A DNA stretch of 64,000 bases from Onstottus_B arcticum (lineage in GTDB: Bacteria; Acidobacteriota; Blastocatellia; UBA7656): the NCBI GenBank assembly GCA_038040485.1, contig JBBPIE010000024.1:45427-109426 (forward strand). The letters are read 5' to 3'. The notes under the pieces are model-generated. The model was given only the letters and a program-made list of their open reading frames with translations. It searched no databases and was not told where the DNA came from. A program made the translations under genes and the position numbers. This document shows positions 1-8,670 of the stretch, piece by piece (position 1 is the first letter of the stretch; the number at the start of each line of letters is the position of its first letter).

Positions 1-78
1 ATTTTCCATTCAGAGAGTTGGCTGCCGTTCGTGAATTGCGGACAGAACTCGGGAGCACTATGAGCCGTGGGCCTGGTT

Positions 79-1293
79 CTAAACAAGCGCGAGCACGGCA
101 TCGTCGCTCAGCACCGAATCGCTCTTCTTCGCAGAGTTGAAGATTCGTTCCACGCGTTCCTCGGTCGGTTCGAGGCCGTGGCGTTCAAGCCAGAAAATGA
201 CGTTTGACTTTCCGCTCATCGGACCGATCTCGATCATCTGCTCGCGCCCCAACATCTTCGCCGGCACGCCCGAGTAGACCATATCCGCAAGCCACTCATC
301 GCCTTTCCGATACGCCTTTATCACGGCTGCAGCGTGTACGCCGGTCGCCGTACGAAACGCGTCCCGCCCGACTATCGGATACATGATAGGGATCGGTACG
401 CCGGTCGACTCGGATACCGTCTCGCAGTAGCGCGTCAGGTTTGTCAGATCCCGGTCTATGATACCCATCAACTGAAGATTCACCAGCAGTTGATCCATCG
501 GCGTGTTGCCTACCCGCTCACCGATCCCGAGCGCGGTGCCGTGCAAACGGTCAGCCCCTGCTTCATAAGCCGCGATCGAGTTGATTACTCCCAGGCCGCG
601 ATCCTGATGGCCATGCCAGTCTAGCTTCACGTGGTCGGCTCCGATCTCGTGAAGCATCGTCTTCATAAAGCCAATCAGCGAGCGCACGCCTTCCGGCGTA
701 GCATGGCCGCACGTGTCGCACACGCAGACTCGCGTTGCTCCCGCCTCCACCGCGGTCTTGTAGAGCGCGCGGATGGTGTCGGGACGCGCGCGAGTAGTGT
801 CTTCGGTCACGAACATAACCGGAAGACCGTGCGAAACAGCGAACGTCACCGCGTCTTCTGTTGCAGTGAGCATCATCTCCAGCGACCAGCCTTCGGCGTA
901 CTGGCGAATCGGACTCGATCCGATGAACGTACCGGTTTCGATCGGCGTCCCGACCTTTTCTGAAATGTCGATGATGGGCTGGATGTCCGCGCGCACGGTT
1001 CGAGCGGCGCAGTTCGGACGAATGTCCAGTTTGCAGTCGATGATCTCCCTGGCTAGCCGGGTTACATCCGCAACCGCGCGAGGCCCGGCGCCGGGCAAGC
1101 CGATGTCGGCGCTGTCGATTCCTATCGAGTCCATCAGGTGAAGTATCGCGATTTTCTTGTCGATGGAAGGATCGATTACGGAGGGCGACTGAAGGCCATC
1201 CCTGAGCGTCTCGTCATCGAATTCGACTCGCCGGTGAGCCGGTTCATCGAGGCCAACTCGATTCCAGTCGTAAATGAGATCGCTCTTGTCCAT
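79..1293 (-). CDS. 2-isopropylmalate synthase-like DRE-TIM metallolyase
   Basis: The 404-residue protein belongs to the HMGL/LeuA family, which condenses acetyl-CoA with 2-oxoacids in a TIM barrel. Near residue 28 it has the metal-site motif DETLRDGLQ, and near residue 225 the paired-histidine motif WHGHQDRGLG, followed by HGTALGIGERVGNT. At 404 residues it is shorter than full LeuA enzymes of about 500 and lacks room for the C-terminal regulatory domain. Homocitrate, citramalate or re-citrate synthase are therefore possible instead of leucine synthesis. No other leu genes are nearby. It is divergent from the glycosyltransferase gene at 1418. Confidence 0.8.
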   Translation of the reverse strand: MDKSDLIYDWNRVGLDEPAHRRVEFDDETLRDGLQSPSVIDPSIDKKIAILHLMDSIGIDSADIGLPGAGPRAVADVTRLAREIIDCKLDIRPNCAARTVRADIQPIIDISEKVGTPIETGTFIGSSPIRQYAEGWSLEMMLTATEDAVTFAVSHGLPVMFVTEDTTRARPDTIRALYKTAVEAGATRVCVCDTCGHATPEGVRSLIGFMKTMLHEIGADHVKLDWHGHQDRGLGVINSIAAYEAGADRLHGTALGIGERVGNTPMDQLLVNLQLMGIIDRDLTNLTRYCETVSESTGVPIPIMYPIVGRDAFRTATGVHAAAVIKAYRKGDEWLADMVYSGVPAKMLGREQMIEIGPMSGKSNVIFWLERHGLEPTEERVERIFNSAKKSDSVLSDDAVLALV

Positions 1294-1417
1294 CTTCGTT
1301 GACCGATTCGATTAGAGCAAACGCGCAAGCGGAGCGTCAAGGATGAGGCCGAAAGCCGTGCGTCTCGCTTAGTCATTCCCTGTTTGTTAGCATTCCCCCG
1401 TCACGGAGGAGCCTTGT

Positions 1418-3139
1418 GTGACGACTGAAACTGAAAGACCACGGCAGAATAGAAACCTGCCCGAGGCAGTCACCGGTCGGCAGGTCTTGCTGGTCCTTGC
1501 AGGGCTCTTCCTGCTGAACCTGATGCTTCGGATTTTCTACCTCCGATTCGATTTCGTGAGCGGCGACGAGGGCGTAAGAGCGCTGAGCGCAGCACGCATA
1601 CTGGACGGCGTGCGTCTGTACGCAGACGTGGTGATCGATAAACCGCCGGGCGCGAGCTTTTTCTACGCAGCCGTGTTTACGCTGTTCGGCCGCAGTATGA
1701 AAGCTCTCCACCTGGCGGCGACGGTTTGGAACTTTGGGACTGCGCTAGTTGTCTACTTTACTGCCGCGCGTTTCTACGGAAGGCGAACGGCGCTTTGGGC
1801 TGGGCTACTGTTCGTCTACTTCAGCACAAATTACTTCACGCAGGACGTGATGGCGGCTAACGATGAGCTTCTTATGTCGTTGCCTTATGCCGGGGCGTTC
1901 TACTTCTTCATGAAGGCGAGGGCACACCCGCGAACCAGGAAACACGAGCTCGGCGGGCTCATCGCGGCCGGGGTATTGACCGGACTTTCAGCGATGTTCA
2001 AGCAAGTCGGCGTACTCAACCTGGTGTTCTTTGCGCTCTACGAATGCGGGGCGATTGTGCGCGCTCGAAACATCAGCGATCGGAGCCTTAAGGTCTTGCT
2101 CAGACAGTCGTTTGCCCGGCTCTTTGTGATCGGTTCCGGATTTGCGGCCGTGCTGCTCCTCTTTGTTTTATGGCTTGCGAAGATCGGCGCGCTCGCTGAC
2201 TTTTGGCGCAATGGAATCCTTCTGAACAGTTACTATGTTGACGCGGTACCGTGGACTCTGTGGCTGAAATTTTTTTCAGGACGAGGTTTGGGCTACGTCT
2301 TTTTCAACGCATCGATTTGGCTACTTGCGATCTGGGCTGTTGTGCGCGCGCTCGGGGAATCGAGGCTGAAGAGACACGATCGTCATGAAACTGAAGCGGA
2401 AGAGAACCAATTCCCGGTGTCTGCGCGATTTGAGCCGGCGGTGGCGCTGTGGGCTGCCGTAACGCTTTGCGGAGTCGCAATAGGCGGCCGATTTTTCGGC
2501 CATTACTTCATCCCGGCGTTGCCGGCGCTTTCGCTGCTTGGAGCGCGGGGTGCGCGACTATTGAGTGAAAGACTAAACGGCTCACCAGTCAAGCTAAGGT
2601 GGAAGATGGTGGCCGCCGGACTTGCAGTGTTCTTCACAATAGGTTTGCTTAGATCTCATCATCGGACCGCGGTGCTGGCTTACGAGACGATCACGCAATC
2701 GCGAACTCGCTGGAGCGCCGATTGGGGTATGACCAAACGGCAAGAGGAGGCGAGTGTCATCTCGAAATTTGTGACAAGCAAGATTAACCCCGGTGAGCCT
2801 TTGTATATCTGGGGCTACGCGCACGACGTGTACTGGCAGACTGGTTGCCGGCCAGCGTCGCGTTACCTGACTCCGTACTACATCGACGGGCGCTTCGTCG
2901 ACGCTGAAGCCAGAGTGGATGAATCGGGAGAGGAGTTTCGAAGACAAGCGGCGGCGAATCTGATCGAGGACTTGCGCCAGGCCCGGCCGCGGCTGATCCT
3001 GGACGTCTATTCGAGCCTTCAATCTCTAGCTCAGCCGGAGTTGGTCGGCTTCATACGCTCGAGCTATCGCGACGCGGGAATCATCGGCCCCAATCCGGAG
3101 CGGCCATTTCGGGTCTTCGAACTGATCATCACACCATAG
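1418..3139 (+). CDS. Family 39 type (ArnT/PMT-like) membrane glycosyltransferase
   Basis: This 573-residue protein is polytopic. An N-terminal hydrophobic helix precedes DFVSGDEGVRAL, where the acidic residues match the first-loop acidic motif of lipid-linked-sugar (GT-C) glycosyltransferases. About ten further hydrophobic segments follow, and then a soluble C-terminal part from about residue 440. Such enzymes move a sugar from polyprenyl phosphate to lipid or protein on the outer face of the inner membrane; the substrate here is unknown. The GTG start at 1418 is supported by GGAGGAG at 1405-1411, seven bases upstream. Confidence 0.75.
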   Translation: MTTETERPRQNRNLPEAVTGRQVLLVLAGLFLLNLMLRIFYLRFDFVSGDEGVRALSAARILDGVRLYADVVIDKPPGASFFYAAVFTLFGRSMKALHLAATVWNFGTALVVYFTAARFYGRRTALWAGLLFVYFSTNYFTQDVMAANDELLMSLPYAGAFYFFMKARAHPRTRKHELGGLIAAGVLTGLSAMFKQVGVLNLVFFALYECGAIVRARNISDRSLKVLLRQSFARLFVIGSGFAAVLLLFVLWLAKIGALADFWRNGILLNSYYVDAVPWTLWLKFFSGRGLGYVFFNASIWLLAIWAVVRALGESRLKRHDRHETEAEENQFPVSARFEPAVALWAAVTLCGVAIGGRFFGHYFIPALPALSLLGARGARLLSERLNGSPVKLRWKMVAAGLAVFFTIGLLRSHHRTAVLAYETITQSRTRWSADWGMTKRQEEASVISKFVTSKINPGEPLYIWGYAHDVYWQTGCRPASRYLTPYYIDGRFVDAEARVDESGEEFRRQAAANLIEDLRQARPRLILDVYSSLQSLAQPELVGFIRSSYRDAGIIGPNPERPFRVFELIITP

Positions 3140-3178
3140 CATCGCGGCCCGGAACTGAATCGGCTAACAGATTTGTTG

Positions 3179-3865
3179 TCAATCCTCGTTGACGCGCGCT
3201 GAGATCCACTCGTTGATGAGGGGCAGCGCTTCTCGCGGGAAAACGTGTCCGACAGGAAAGCTCCGAAATTCAACTGACCGCGCGCGTCGTGCGATCGCAT
3301 CTTTGAACGTTCGAGTTCGCTCGAGCGGGTAGAACTCGTCGGTTTCGCCGGCGATTATCAGGACATCGGTTTCGCTACGCTGGTACTTGTCCTGGTCCCA
3401 ATCGCCAGGGATTCCGCCGCATACCGCAATCACGCCCCGCACAACGCCCGGGTGAGTGAATGTGAACCGGTAGTTCAGCGAGACCGATTGCGAGAAAGCG
3501 ACCAGGAAGATTGCGCGTCGATTCACTGAGTGTTCGGCTTCGGTGTCATTGATGACGGCCAGCAGCGTCTCGTGATGAAGCCTCATAGTTTCTTCTGCCT
3601 TGTACTGCATCATCCATCCGAAGCCTATCCTGGGTTTGTCAGGCTCGGTCCCGTCGCGGACGAAGAACGAATTCGGCCCTTGAACCGAAGCGATGATCAA
3701 GTCTTCGGAGTTGATCCTTCGCATCAGTGCCATCATCGATTCTTTGTTCCCCTCGTAGCCATGAAAGGCGACGACGAGCGGTCTCGGCCGTTCGCCTCCG
3801 CCGTCGGGAACGTAGAGGTCGTAGTACAAGTTGACGCTTTGCTGGGTGTATCGTTCGGTTAGCAT
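3179..3865 (-). CDS. Alpha/beta hydrolase, phospholipase/carboxylesterase family
   Basis: A 228-residue cytosolic serine hydrolase of the small carboxylesterase type. The fold opens with VVAFHGYEGN (oxyanion strand). The nucleophile lies in FSQSVSL near residue 122, the acid is probably the Asp of GETDEFYP, and the His is in GHVFPREAL near the C-terminus. There is no signal peptide. It is divergently arranged with the ketopantoate-reductase-like gene, with 57 bases between starts. The natural ester substrate cannot be read from the sequence. Confidence 0.75.
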   Translation of the reverse strand: MLTERYTQQSVNLYYDLYVPDGGGERPRPLVVAFHGYEGNKESMMALMRRINSEDLIIASVQGPNSFFVRDGTEPDKPRIGFGWMMQYKAEETMRLHHETLLAVINDTEAEHSVNRRAIFLVAFSQSVSLNYRFTFTHPGVVRGVIAVCGGIPGDWDQDKYQRSETDVLIIAGETDEFYPLERTRTFKDAIARRARSVEFRSFPVGHVFPREALPLINEWISARVNED

Positions 3866-3922
3866 CTTGAAGTTCCGTTCTTCCGTGTTGCCTTTAGCCG
3901 CAGTGCGATACTATCTGAGGCT

Positions 3923-4999
3923 ATGAGCGATGGGAAGCCGACCAGATATGTGATCTACGGCGCGGGCGCGGTCGGCAGTACGATTGGCGGCTTGTTGACT
4001 CGGGCGGGTTCAAACGTGGTCTGCGTTGCGCGTCCTGCCTATGCCGAGGCGCTACGGCAAGGAGTTGTCCTCAACCTGGACGGCCGCAAGACGACGGTGA
4101 GGGCTGAAGCCGTCACCGGCATCCGAGATCTCAATCCCGAGGCCGGCGATATTCTCATCATCACAACCAAGTCGCAGATGACTGCCCCGGTCGTTGACGA
4201 ACTGGCCGGAGTGTACGACAGCAAACTTCGCGTCGTGTGCTTGCAGAACGGAGTGCGCAACGAAGAAATAGCCGGGCGGAGGTTCGAGAATGTGTATGCC
4301 GGGTTGGTCTTCTTCAGTGCCGTGCAGCTCGAGCCGGGATCAGTCTCGCTTCCGCAGGGCCTCACGGTGGCGATTGGTTGCCATCCAAACGGAGTTGACG
4401 ACACGGCGCGGCAGCTTTGCGAAGAGCTGACACGGGCCGGGTTTGACGCGGTTGCTTCGGCGCACGTGATGTCGATGAAGTGGGGAAAGCTAGTCGCGAA
4501 TCTTAACAACGCGACTCATGCGATCACCGGCTACTGGCTCGAGCGAGGAATGGCAGAGACCGAGATGCGCACGCTGATGCTGGAAGTGCGCGAAGAGGGT
4601 TTGCGCGTGCTTGATGCGGCGGGTATCGCAGTCGAGCCGCCCGCGGGCGAGGCTTCGCCGATACGGATAAGAGAAATGACCGAGAAGCTGAAGCTGCCGC
4701 CGGGCACGTCTCGCAAAGGCGCCGATCTTCCGGAGGAACGGCGGACTTACGCTTCGATGTGGCAGGATCTTGTTCTGGGCCGCCGATCCAGCGAGGCAGA
4801 CTACTTGAACGGCGAGATAGTCAAACTTGGCGCCGAGGTTGGGATCGCGACGCCCTACAACTCGGCGCTTCTCGAGATAGTCAATCGCATGTTCGACGGC
4901 AAGCTCAAACCGGGCATCCACACACCGGCCCAGGTTCGCGCGCTAATCAGGACTTCGGCCGGCGAGTGCGTTATTGAAGAGGCAACTCCCGTGGCTTAA
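3923..4999 (+). CDS. 2-dehydropantoate 2-reductase (ketopantoate reductase) family
   Basis: The 358-residue protein starts with the Rossmann motif YGAGAVGSTIGG (about residues 11-22) for NADPH. It continues with the CLQNGV segment and the catalytic-lysine region around MKWGKL, typical of PanE/ApbA proteins that reduce ketopantoate to pantoate for coenzyme A. A C-terminal helical domain carries the second conserved part near YLNGEIV. It is longer than E. coli PanE (about 303 residues), and many soil bacteria hold several paralogues of unknown substrate, so panE itself is not asserted. Confidence 0.75.
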   Translation: MSDGKPTRYVIYGAGAVGSTIGGLLTRAGSNVVCVARPAYAEALRQGVVLNLDGRKTTVRAEAVTGIRDLNPEAGDILIITTKSQMTAPVVDELAGVYDSKLRVVCLQNGVRNEEIAGRRFENVYAGLVFFSAVQLEPGSVSLPQGLTVAIGCHPNGVDDTARQLCEELTRAGFDAVASAHVMSMKWGKLVANLNNATHAITGYWLERGMAETEMRTLMLEVREEGLRVLDAAGIAVEPPAGEASPIRIREMTEKLKLPPGTSRKGADLPEERRTYASMWQDLVLGRRSSEADYLNGEIVKLGAEVGIATPYNSALLEIVNRMFDGKLKPGIHTPAQVRALIRTSAGECVIEEATPVA

Positions 5000-5090
5000 A
5001 GGGATGCAAGCGCGGCTCAAAGTGAAGCTAACCCTGAGGATTCAGTAGTCTCTCGTATCTCCTTGAACCACAACATATTGTATTTTCCGA

Positions 5091-5119
5091 TTGACAGAGG
5101 TCTATGTATAGAGTACACT
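5091..5119 (+). promoter_or_regulatory. Sigma70-type promoter for the nrdJ leader
   Basis: A perfect -35 hexamer TTGACA (5091-5096), an exact 17-base spacer and TACACT (5114-5119, 4 of 6 matches to TATAAT) lie upstream of nrdJ. Transcription would begin near 5125, where the first stem of the leader begins, giving a 5' UTR of about 340 bases. No start site has been measured. Confidence 0.6.
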
Positions 5120-5124
5120 CCGAA

Positions 5125-5425
5125 ACCGCTACGAAAGAGCAGCAGCCAGGGAAAGCGGGTAGCCCGATTAGCGCGAGGGGCCCGGAAAGCTATCATCACG
5201 GCAAGGTTCGGGCTCGAGATCAGTAGCTGAGTCTCGTCGCAGGAAGTGTCGGCACATCGGCTTGAGGAAGCATCACACGCCTCGAGCAGCCAGGCCCTAA
5301 AGGGTGAATCGCGAGGGGCCGAGCTGCAAAGACAACCCAAGTCAGCAGGCAGATCATCAGTCCCCGACTAACCCGGCGAGCGCAGGGGCCGGACGAGCGT
5401 CGCTTGAAATCGGCAGGAGCTGCGC
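5125..5425 (+). promoter_or_regulatory. Structured 5' leader of nrdJ, candidate riboswitch
   Basis: The 5' UTR of the ribonucleotide reductase gene holds several stems found by eye: CCGCT 5126-5130 with AGCGG 5154-5158; AGCCCGA 5161-5167 with TCGGGCT 5208-5214; CGAGA plus TCAG 5215-5223 with CTGA plus TCTCG 5227-5236 (one bulged G); GCAGC and GGCCC 5286-5297 with GGGCC and GCTGC 5316-5327; GCGCA 5380-5384 with TGCGC 5421-5425. No protein-coding frame is convincing here. The canonical B12-box is not visible, so although adenosylcobalamin is the natural candidate ligand for a class II reductase leader, no known class is assigned. Confidence 0.45.
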
Positions 5426-5467
5426 AAGCAAATGAATAACAGAATGACGAGCTAAGGAGATTCAAGC

Positions 5468-8173
5468 ATGTCTTCCCGATCTATCGGCGATATCAACAAG
5501 TCCAACGGCTCGACCTCACTTGAAGAAACATTGTCGCCTCTGGTACCTCACGCTGACGTTCGGACATCCGGAGCGCCTGCTGATAAAAACCAACTCAACG
5601 AACTCGGACAGAAGATTTTCCTGGATCGCTACGCTATGAAGGATATGCGCAAGCGAACGCTTGCGGTTGGCGATCTGGTAATTGTCTGTGTTGACCCAGC
5701 AAGCGGGCAGCGCGAGATCGGAATCGTGAGTTCGATGGACAAGAACGCGGGGGCCGGCGCTGGCAGGGTGACAGTGGAGTTGCAGGGCGGCGCCAGGATC
5801 GAGTGCCTCTCCGAGCACGTCTCGAAGCCAATCGAAACCGAGCCCGAGCAGATGATGGAAAGAGTGGCGCGCGGAATCGCGGCTGTCGAAGGCGATCAGG
5901 CCGACGAGTGGTATCACAAGTTCAGATGGCTGCTTAATGGATGGAAGTTCGTGCCGGCGGGCCGAATACTAACTGCCGCCGGGTCTGATCAACAGCTCAC
6001 CTTCTATAATTGCTACGTAGTTCCTTCCCCGAAGGACTCGCGCCTTGGGATCGTCGAAACGCTTTCAAGGATGATGGAGATCATGTCGCGCGGCGGCGGC
6101 GTTGGGATAAACGTGAGCAGCTTACGGCCGCGTCACGCCTATGTGAAGGGTGTCAATGGGCGCTCTTCAGGATCGGTTTCATGGGGCGCGCTCTATTCTT
6201 TTGTTACCGGACTGATCGAGCAGGGCGGATCGCGGCGCGGAGCGTTGATGCTGATACTCGATTGCTGGCACCCCGACGTGCTGGAGTTCATCGGCTCAAA
6301 GCGCGAAAAGGGCAAGATAGAGAATGCCAACATCTCGGTGGGCATATCCGATCGTTTCATGGACGCGGTGCACGAGAATGGTGACTGGGACCTCGTGTTT
6401 CCCGACTCTTCCGATCCCGACTACGAACAGGCGTGGGATGGAAATCTTGAAAAGTGGATAGCTGCCGGGAAACAGACCGTGGTGCACAAGACGGTGAAGG
6501 CTCGTGAGATATGGGACTCGATCATCGAGTCGGCTTGGACTTCGGCCGAACCCGGTGTGTTCTTTATCGAGCGTGCAAACAAGATGTCCAACTCGTGGTA
6601 TTACGACTCTGGCTATCTCGGTTGCACAAACCCATGTGGAGAGCAGCCGCTGCCGGGCTTTGGAGTTTGCAATCTTGGCGCGATCAACTTGTCGAAGTTT
6701 GTCAGCGAGGGGGACGTCGCCTGGGACGATCTGGGCAAAGCGGTGCGCTACGCGGTGCGGTTCCTTGACGACGTGATCGACGCGACTCCGTACTTCTTTG
6801 ACGAGAACTATGCTCAGCAGAAGGCGGAAAGGCGAGTCGGCCTGAACACGATGGGACTGGCCGAGATGCTCATCCGATTGGGCATTCGCTACGGGTCCGA
6901 AGAGTCTGTTCAGTTTATCGACCGTCTCTATCGCTTCATCTCGCGAGAGGCTTATCACGCCACGGCGGATATAGCCTCGGAGAAGGGCCCGTTCGCGATG
7001 TTTGACGCCGAGAAGTTCCTTCAGTCGGGCTACATGAAGAACATGCCCGAGGACGTTCGCGAAGCCGTTCGAGAGAAGGGCGCGCGCAATGTGACCCTGT
7101 TGACTCAGGCGCCCAATGGAACGATCGGAACGATGGTCGGGACCTCGACCGGAATCGAGCCATTCTACTTCTGGAGCTACCTGCGCAAGTCGCGCCTCGG
7201 CAAACACGAAGAGCGAGTCAACGTCCTGGAAGAGTGGCAACAGTCTCACCCAGGCGAGCCGCTGCCCGGCTACTTTGTGACCGCGATGGACCTTGCGCCT
7301 GAAGAACACGTCAAGGTTCAAGCAGCGATTCAGCGTTGGGTTGACTCGTCGATCTCCAAGACCTGCAATCTCCCGAACTCATATACCGTCGAGCAGACTC
7401 GCGAGATCTATGAACTGCTGTACCGGTCGGGCTGCAAAGGGGGAACCGTCTATCGTGACGGCTCGCGAGACGTGCAGGTGCTGAACCTGAAGGAAGAAGA
7501 CAAGAAAGAGCGAGCGGCTGAGGCTGCAGACTCGGCCGCGCCGCGGGCCGCTGAAGCAGGGGTTGCCGAGACCGCTGCTTTCTCGTCGTCAAGCGAACTC
7601 GTTCAAAGCGAGGTCGGCTGGCAGCCAAAGGTGAGGCCGCGCCCCTACAAACGCCGCGGCAACACTCTTAGCAAGGCGACGCCCTCTGGAACGGCGCACA
7701 TCACGATGAACGAAGACGAGGAAGGCCATCCGTTCGAAGTCTTTCTCGAGATCGGCAAGGCCGGCTCGGACATCAAGGCGATGGCCGAGGCGATGGGCAG
7801 GTTGATGTCGTTGATACTGAGGATTGCTTCGCCCGTCTCACCGCTCGAGCGAGTGCGCGAGATCGCCAAACAGATTTCCGGCATAGGCGGCGCGCGGTCC
7901 TACGGTTTCGGTAAGCGGCGAGTCCTGTCACTGCCCGACGCAGTGGGGCAGGCGCTGGCGGAAAACTACCTCGGCGTAAGCTCCGGCAACGAAGAAGGCG
8001 GCCAAGGCTCGGAAATGGGGGTCGACACCGGGCCGCTCGTGAGCGACACGGCTCAAAAGCACGAAGCGATTTCGATGGCCTCGGCGGACCTCTGTCCGAC
8101 CTGCGGCGACTCGACCTTCGTGCGAATGGAAGGGTGTCAGACTTGTTACGCCTGCGGCTATTCGGAATGCTAG
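5468..8173 (+). CDS. nrdJ: Adenosylcobalamin-dependent (class II) ribonucleotide reductase
   Basis: The 901-residue enzyme reduces ribonucleotides to deoxyribonucleotides in the cytosol, using an adenosylcobalamin-derived thiyl radical. Seen in order: an N-terminal extension (to about residue 110), the reductase barrel with FYNCYVVPSPKDS and SRGGGVGINVS, the active-site segment TNPCGEQPLPG with its Cys near residue 390, and TLLTQAPNGTIGTMVG. A Pro/Ala-rich linker follows (about residues 680-720), then a TSCPD-like domain and a terminal Cys-rich zinc ribbon (CPTCG...CQTCYACG). The start is fixed by AAGGAGA at 5454-5460. It sits alone behind a long folded leader and ahead of a terminator. Confidence 0.95.
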   Translation: MSSRSIGDINKSNGSTSLEETLSPLVPHADVRTSGAPADKNQLNELGQKIFLDRYAMKDMRKRTLAVGDLVIVCVDPASGQREIGIVSSMDKNAGAGAGRVTVELQGGARIECLSEHVSKPIETEPEQMMERVARGIAAVEGDQADEWYHKFRWLLNGWKFVPAGRILTAAGSDQQLTFYNCYVVPSPKDSRLGIVETLSRMMEIMSRGGGVGINVSSLRPRHAYVKGVNGRSSGSVSWGALYSFVTGLIEQGGSRRGALMLILDCWHPDVLEFIGSKREKGKIENANISVGISDRFMDAVHENGDWDLVFPDSSDPDYEQAWDGNLEKWIAAGKQTVVHKTVKAREIWDSIIESAWTSAEPGVFFIERANKMSNSWYYDSGYLGCTNPCGEQPLPGFGVCNLGAINLSKFVSEGDVAWDDLGKAVRYAVRFLDDVIDATPYFFDENYAQQKAERRVGLNTMGLAEMLIRLGIRYGSEESVQFIDRLYRFISREAYHATADIASEKGPFAMFDAEKFLQSGYMKNMPEDVREAVREKGARNVTLLTQAPNGTIGTMVGTSTGIEPFYFWSYLRKSRLGKHEERVNVLEEWQQSHPGEPLPGYFVTAMDLAPEEHVKVQAAIQRWVDSSISKTCNLPNSYTVEQTREIYELLYRSGCKGGTVYRDGSRDVQVLNLKEEDKKERAAEAADSAAPRAAEAGVAETAAFSSSSELVQSEVGWQPKVRPRPYKRRGNTLSKATPSGTAHITMNEDEEGHPFEVFLEIGKAGSDIKAMAEAMGRLMSLILRIASPVSPLERVREIAKQISGIGGARSYGFGKRRVLSLPDAVGQALAENYLGVSSGNEEGGQGSEMGVDTGPLVSDTAQKHEAISMASADLCPTCGDSTFVRMEGCQTCYACGYSEC

Positions 8174-8224
8174 CTCAAGCCTGAGTTCTCTCTCTGTCGA
8201 CGCTTCTCTCTGTTGACTCCAATT

Positions 8225-8261
8225 GGGCGGGCTTCAAGGATTGAATGCCCGCCCGTTTTTT
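8225..8261 (+). terminator. Rho-independent terminator after nrdJ
   Basis: GGGCGGGC (8225-8232) pairs perfectly with GCCCGCCC (8247-8254) and is followed by a run of six T (8256-8261). It lies about 50 bases after the nrdJ stop codon. Confidence 0.9.
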
Positions 8262-8286
8262 GTCCGGGAGAAACACCGACCGAGAG

Positions 8287-8448
8287 TTAGACGATCTCGG
8301 GAGTGTACTTAGGATAAGTCTTGCGGATCTTGTTTTCGATCGCTCGCCGGTCGCTGTCGCTCGCGGCAGTCACGAGCCTCTTACGAAGCTTCGTTCGTTT
8401 CTCGTAGCGCTTTCGTCGGCGCTTGATCTCGCGGTTACGTTCTCTCAT
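8287..8448 (-). CDS. Small Arg/Lys-rich protein (53 aa), DUF6800-like
   Basis: Reading the minus strand from ATG at 8448 gives a 53-residue basic protein beginning MRERNREIKRRRKRYEKRTK and ending with an acidic and proline-containing tail (YPKYTPEIV). CTCCTC on the plus strand at 8461-8466 is a GAGGAG ribosome site about 12 bases upstream. The pattern of an N-terminal Arg/Lys helix with RNREIKRRR resembles small proteins of Planctomycetes grouped as DUF6800; that similarity is from memory. The function is unknown. It is convergent with nrdJ. Confidence 0.6.
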   Translation of the reverse strand: MRERNREIKRRRKRYEKRTKLRKRLVTAASDSDRRAIENKIRKTYPKYTPEIV

Positions 8449-8670
8449 CGTTTTTCTTTTCTCCTCAACTTAGGCTCCGGCGGCGTGTTCTTCAAGAATC
8501 AAGAGCCGGAGCCGCAATTCTATCGGCGAGTCGGGGATCGGTCAAACGGACGGTCAAATGTCTGAAAAGAGTTGTTGCCCCGGCGTGATTGATTTGTGAA
8601 TTGAGAATTGCGGTCCAGAGAAAATGCTATTGCTCGGCAAAGATTCGAAGCGAGCCGGTCAAGCTGGCAT

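Noticed and set aside
5125..5425. Standard cobalamin riboswitch upstream of nrdJ
   Set aside because: The B12 box and the usual GGGAA...GGTG core are not recognisable, so only a candidate structured leader is reported.
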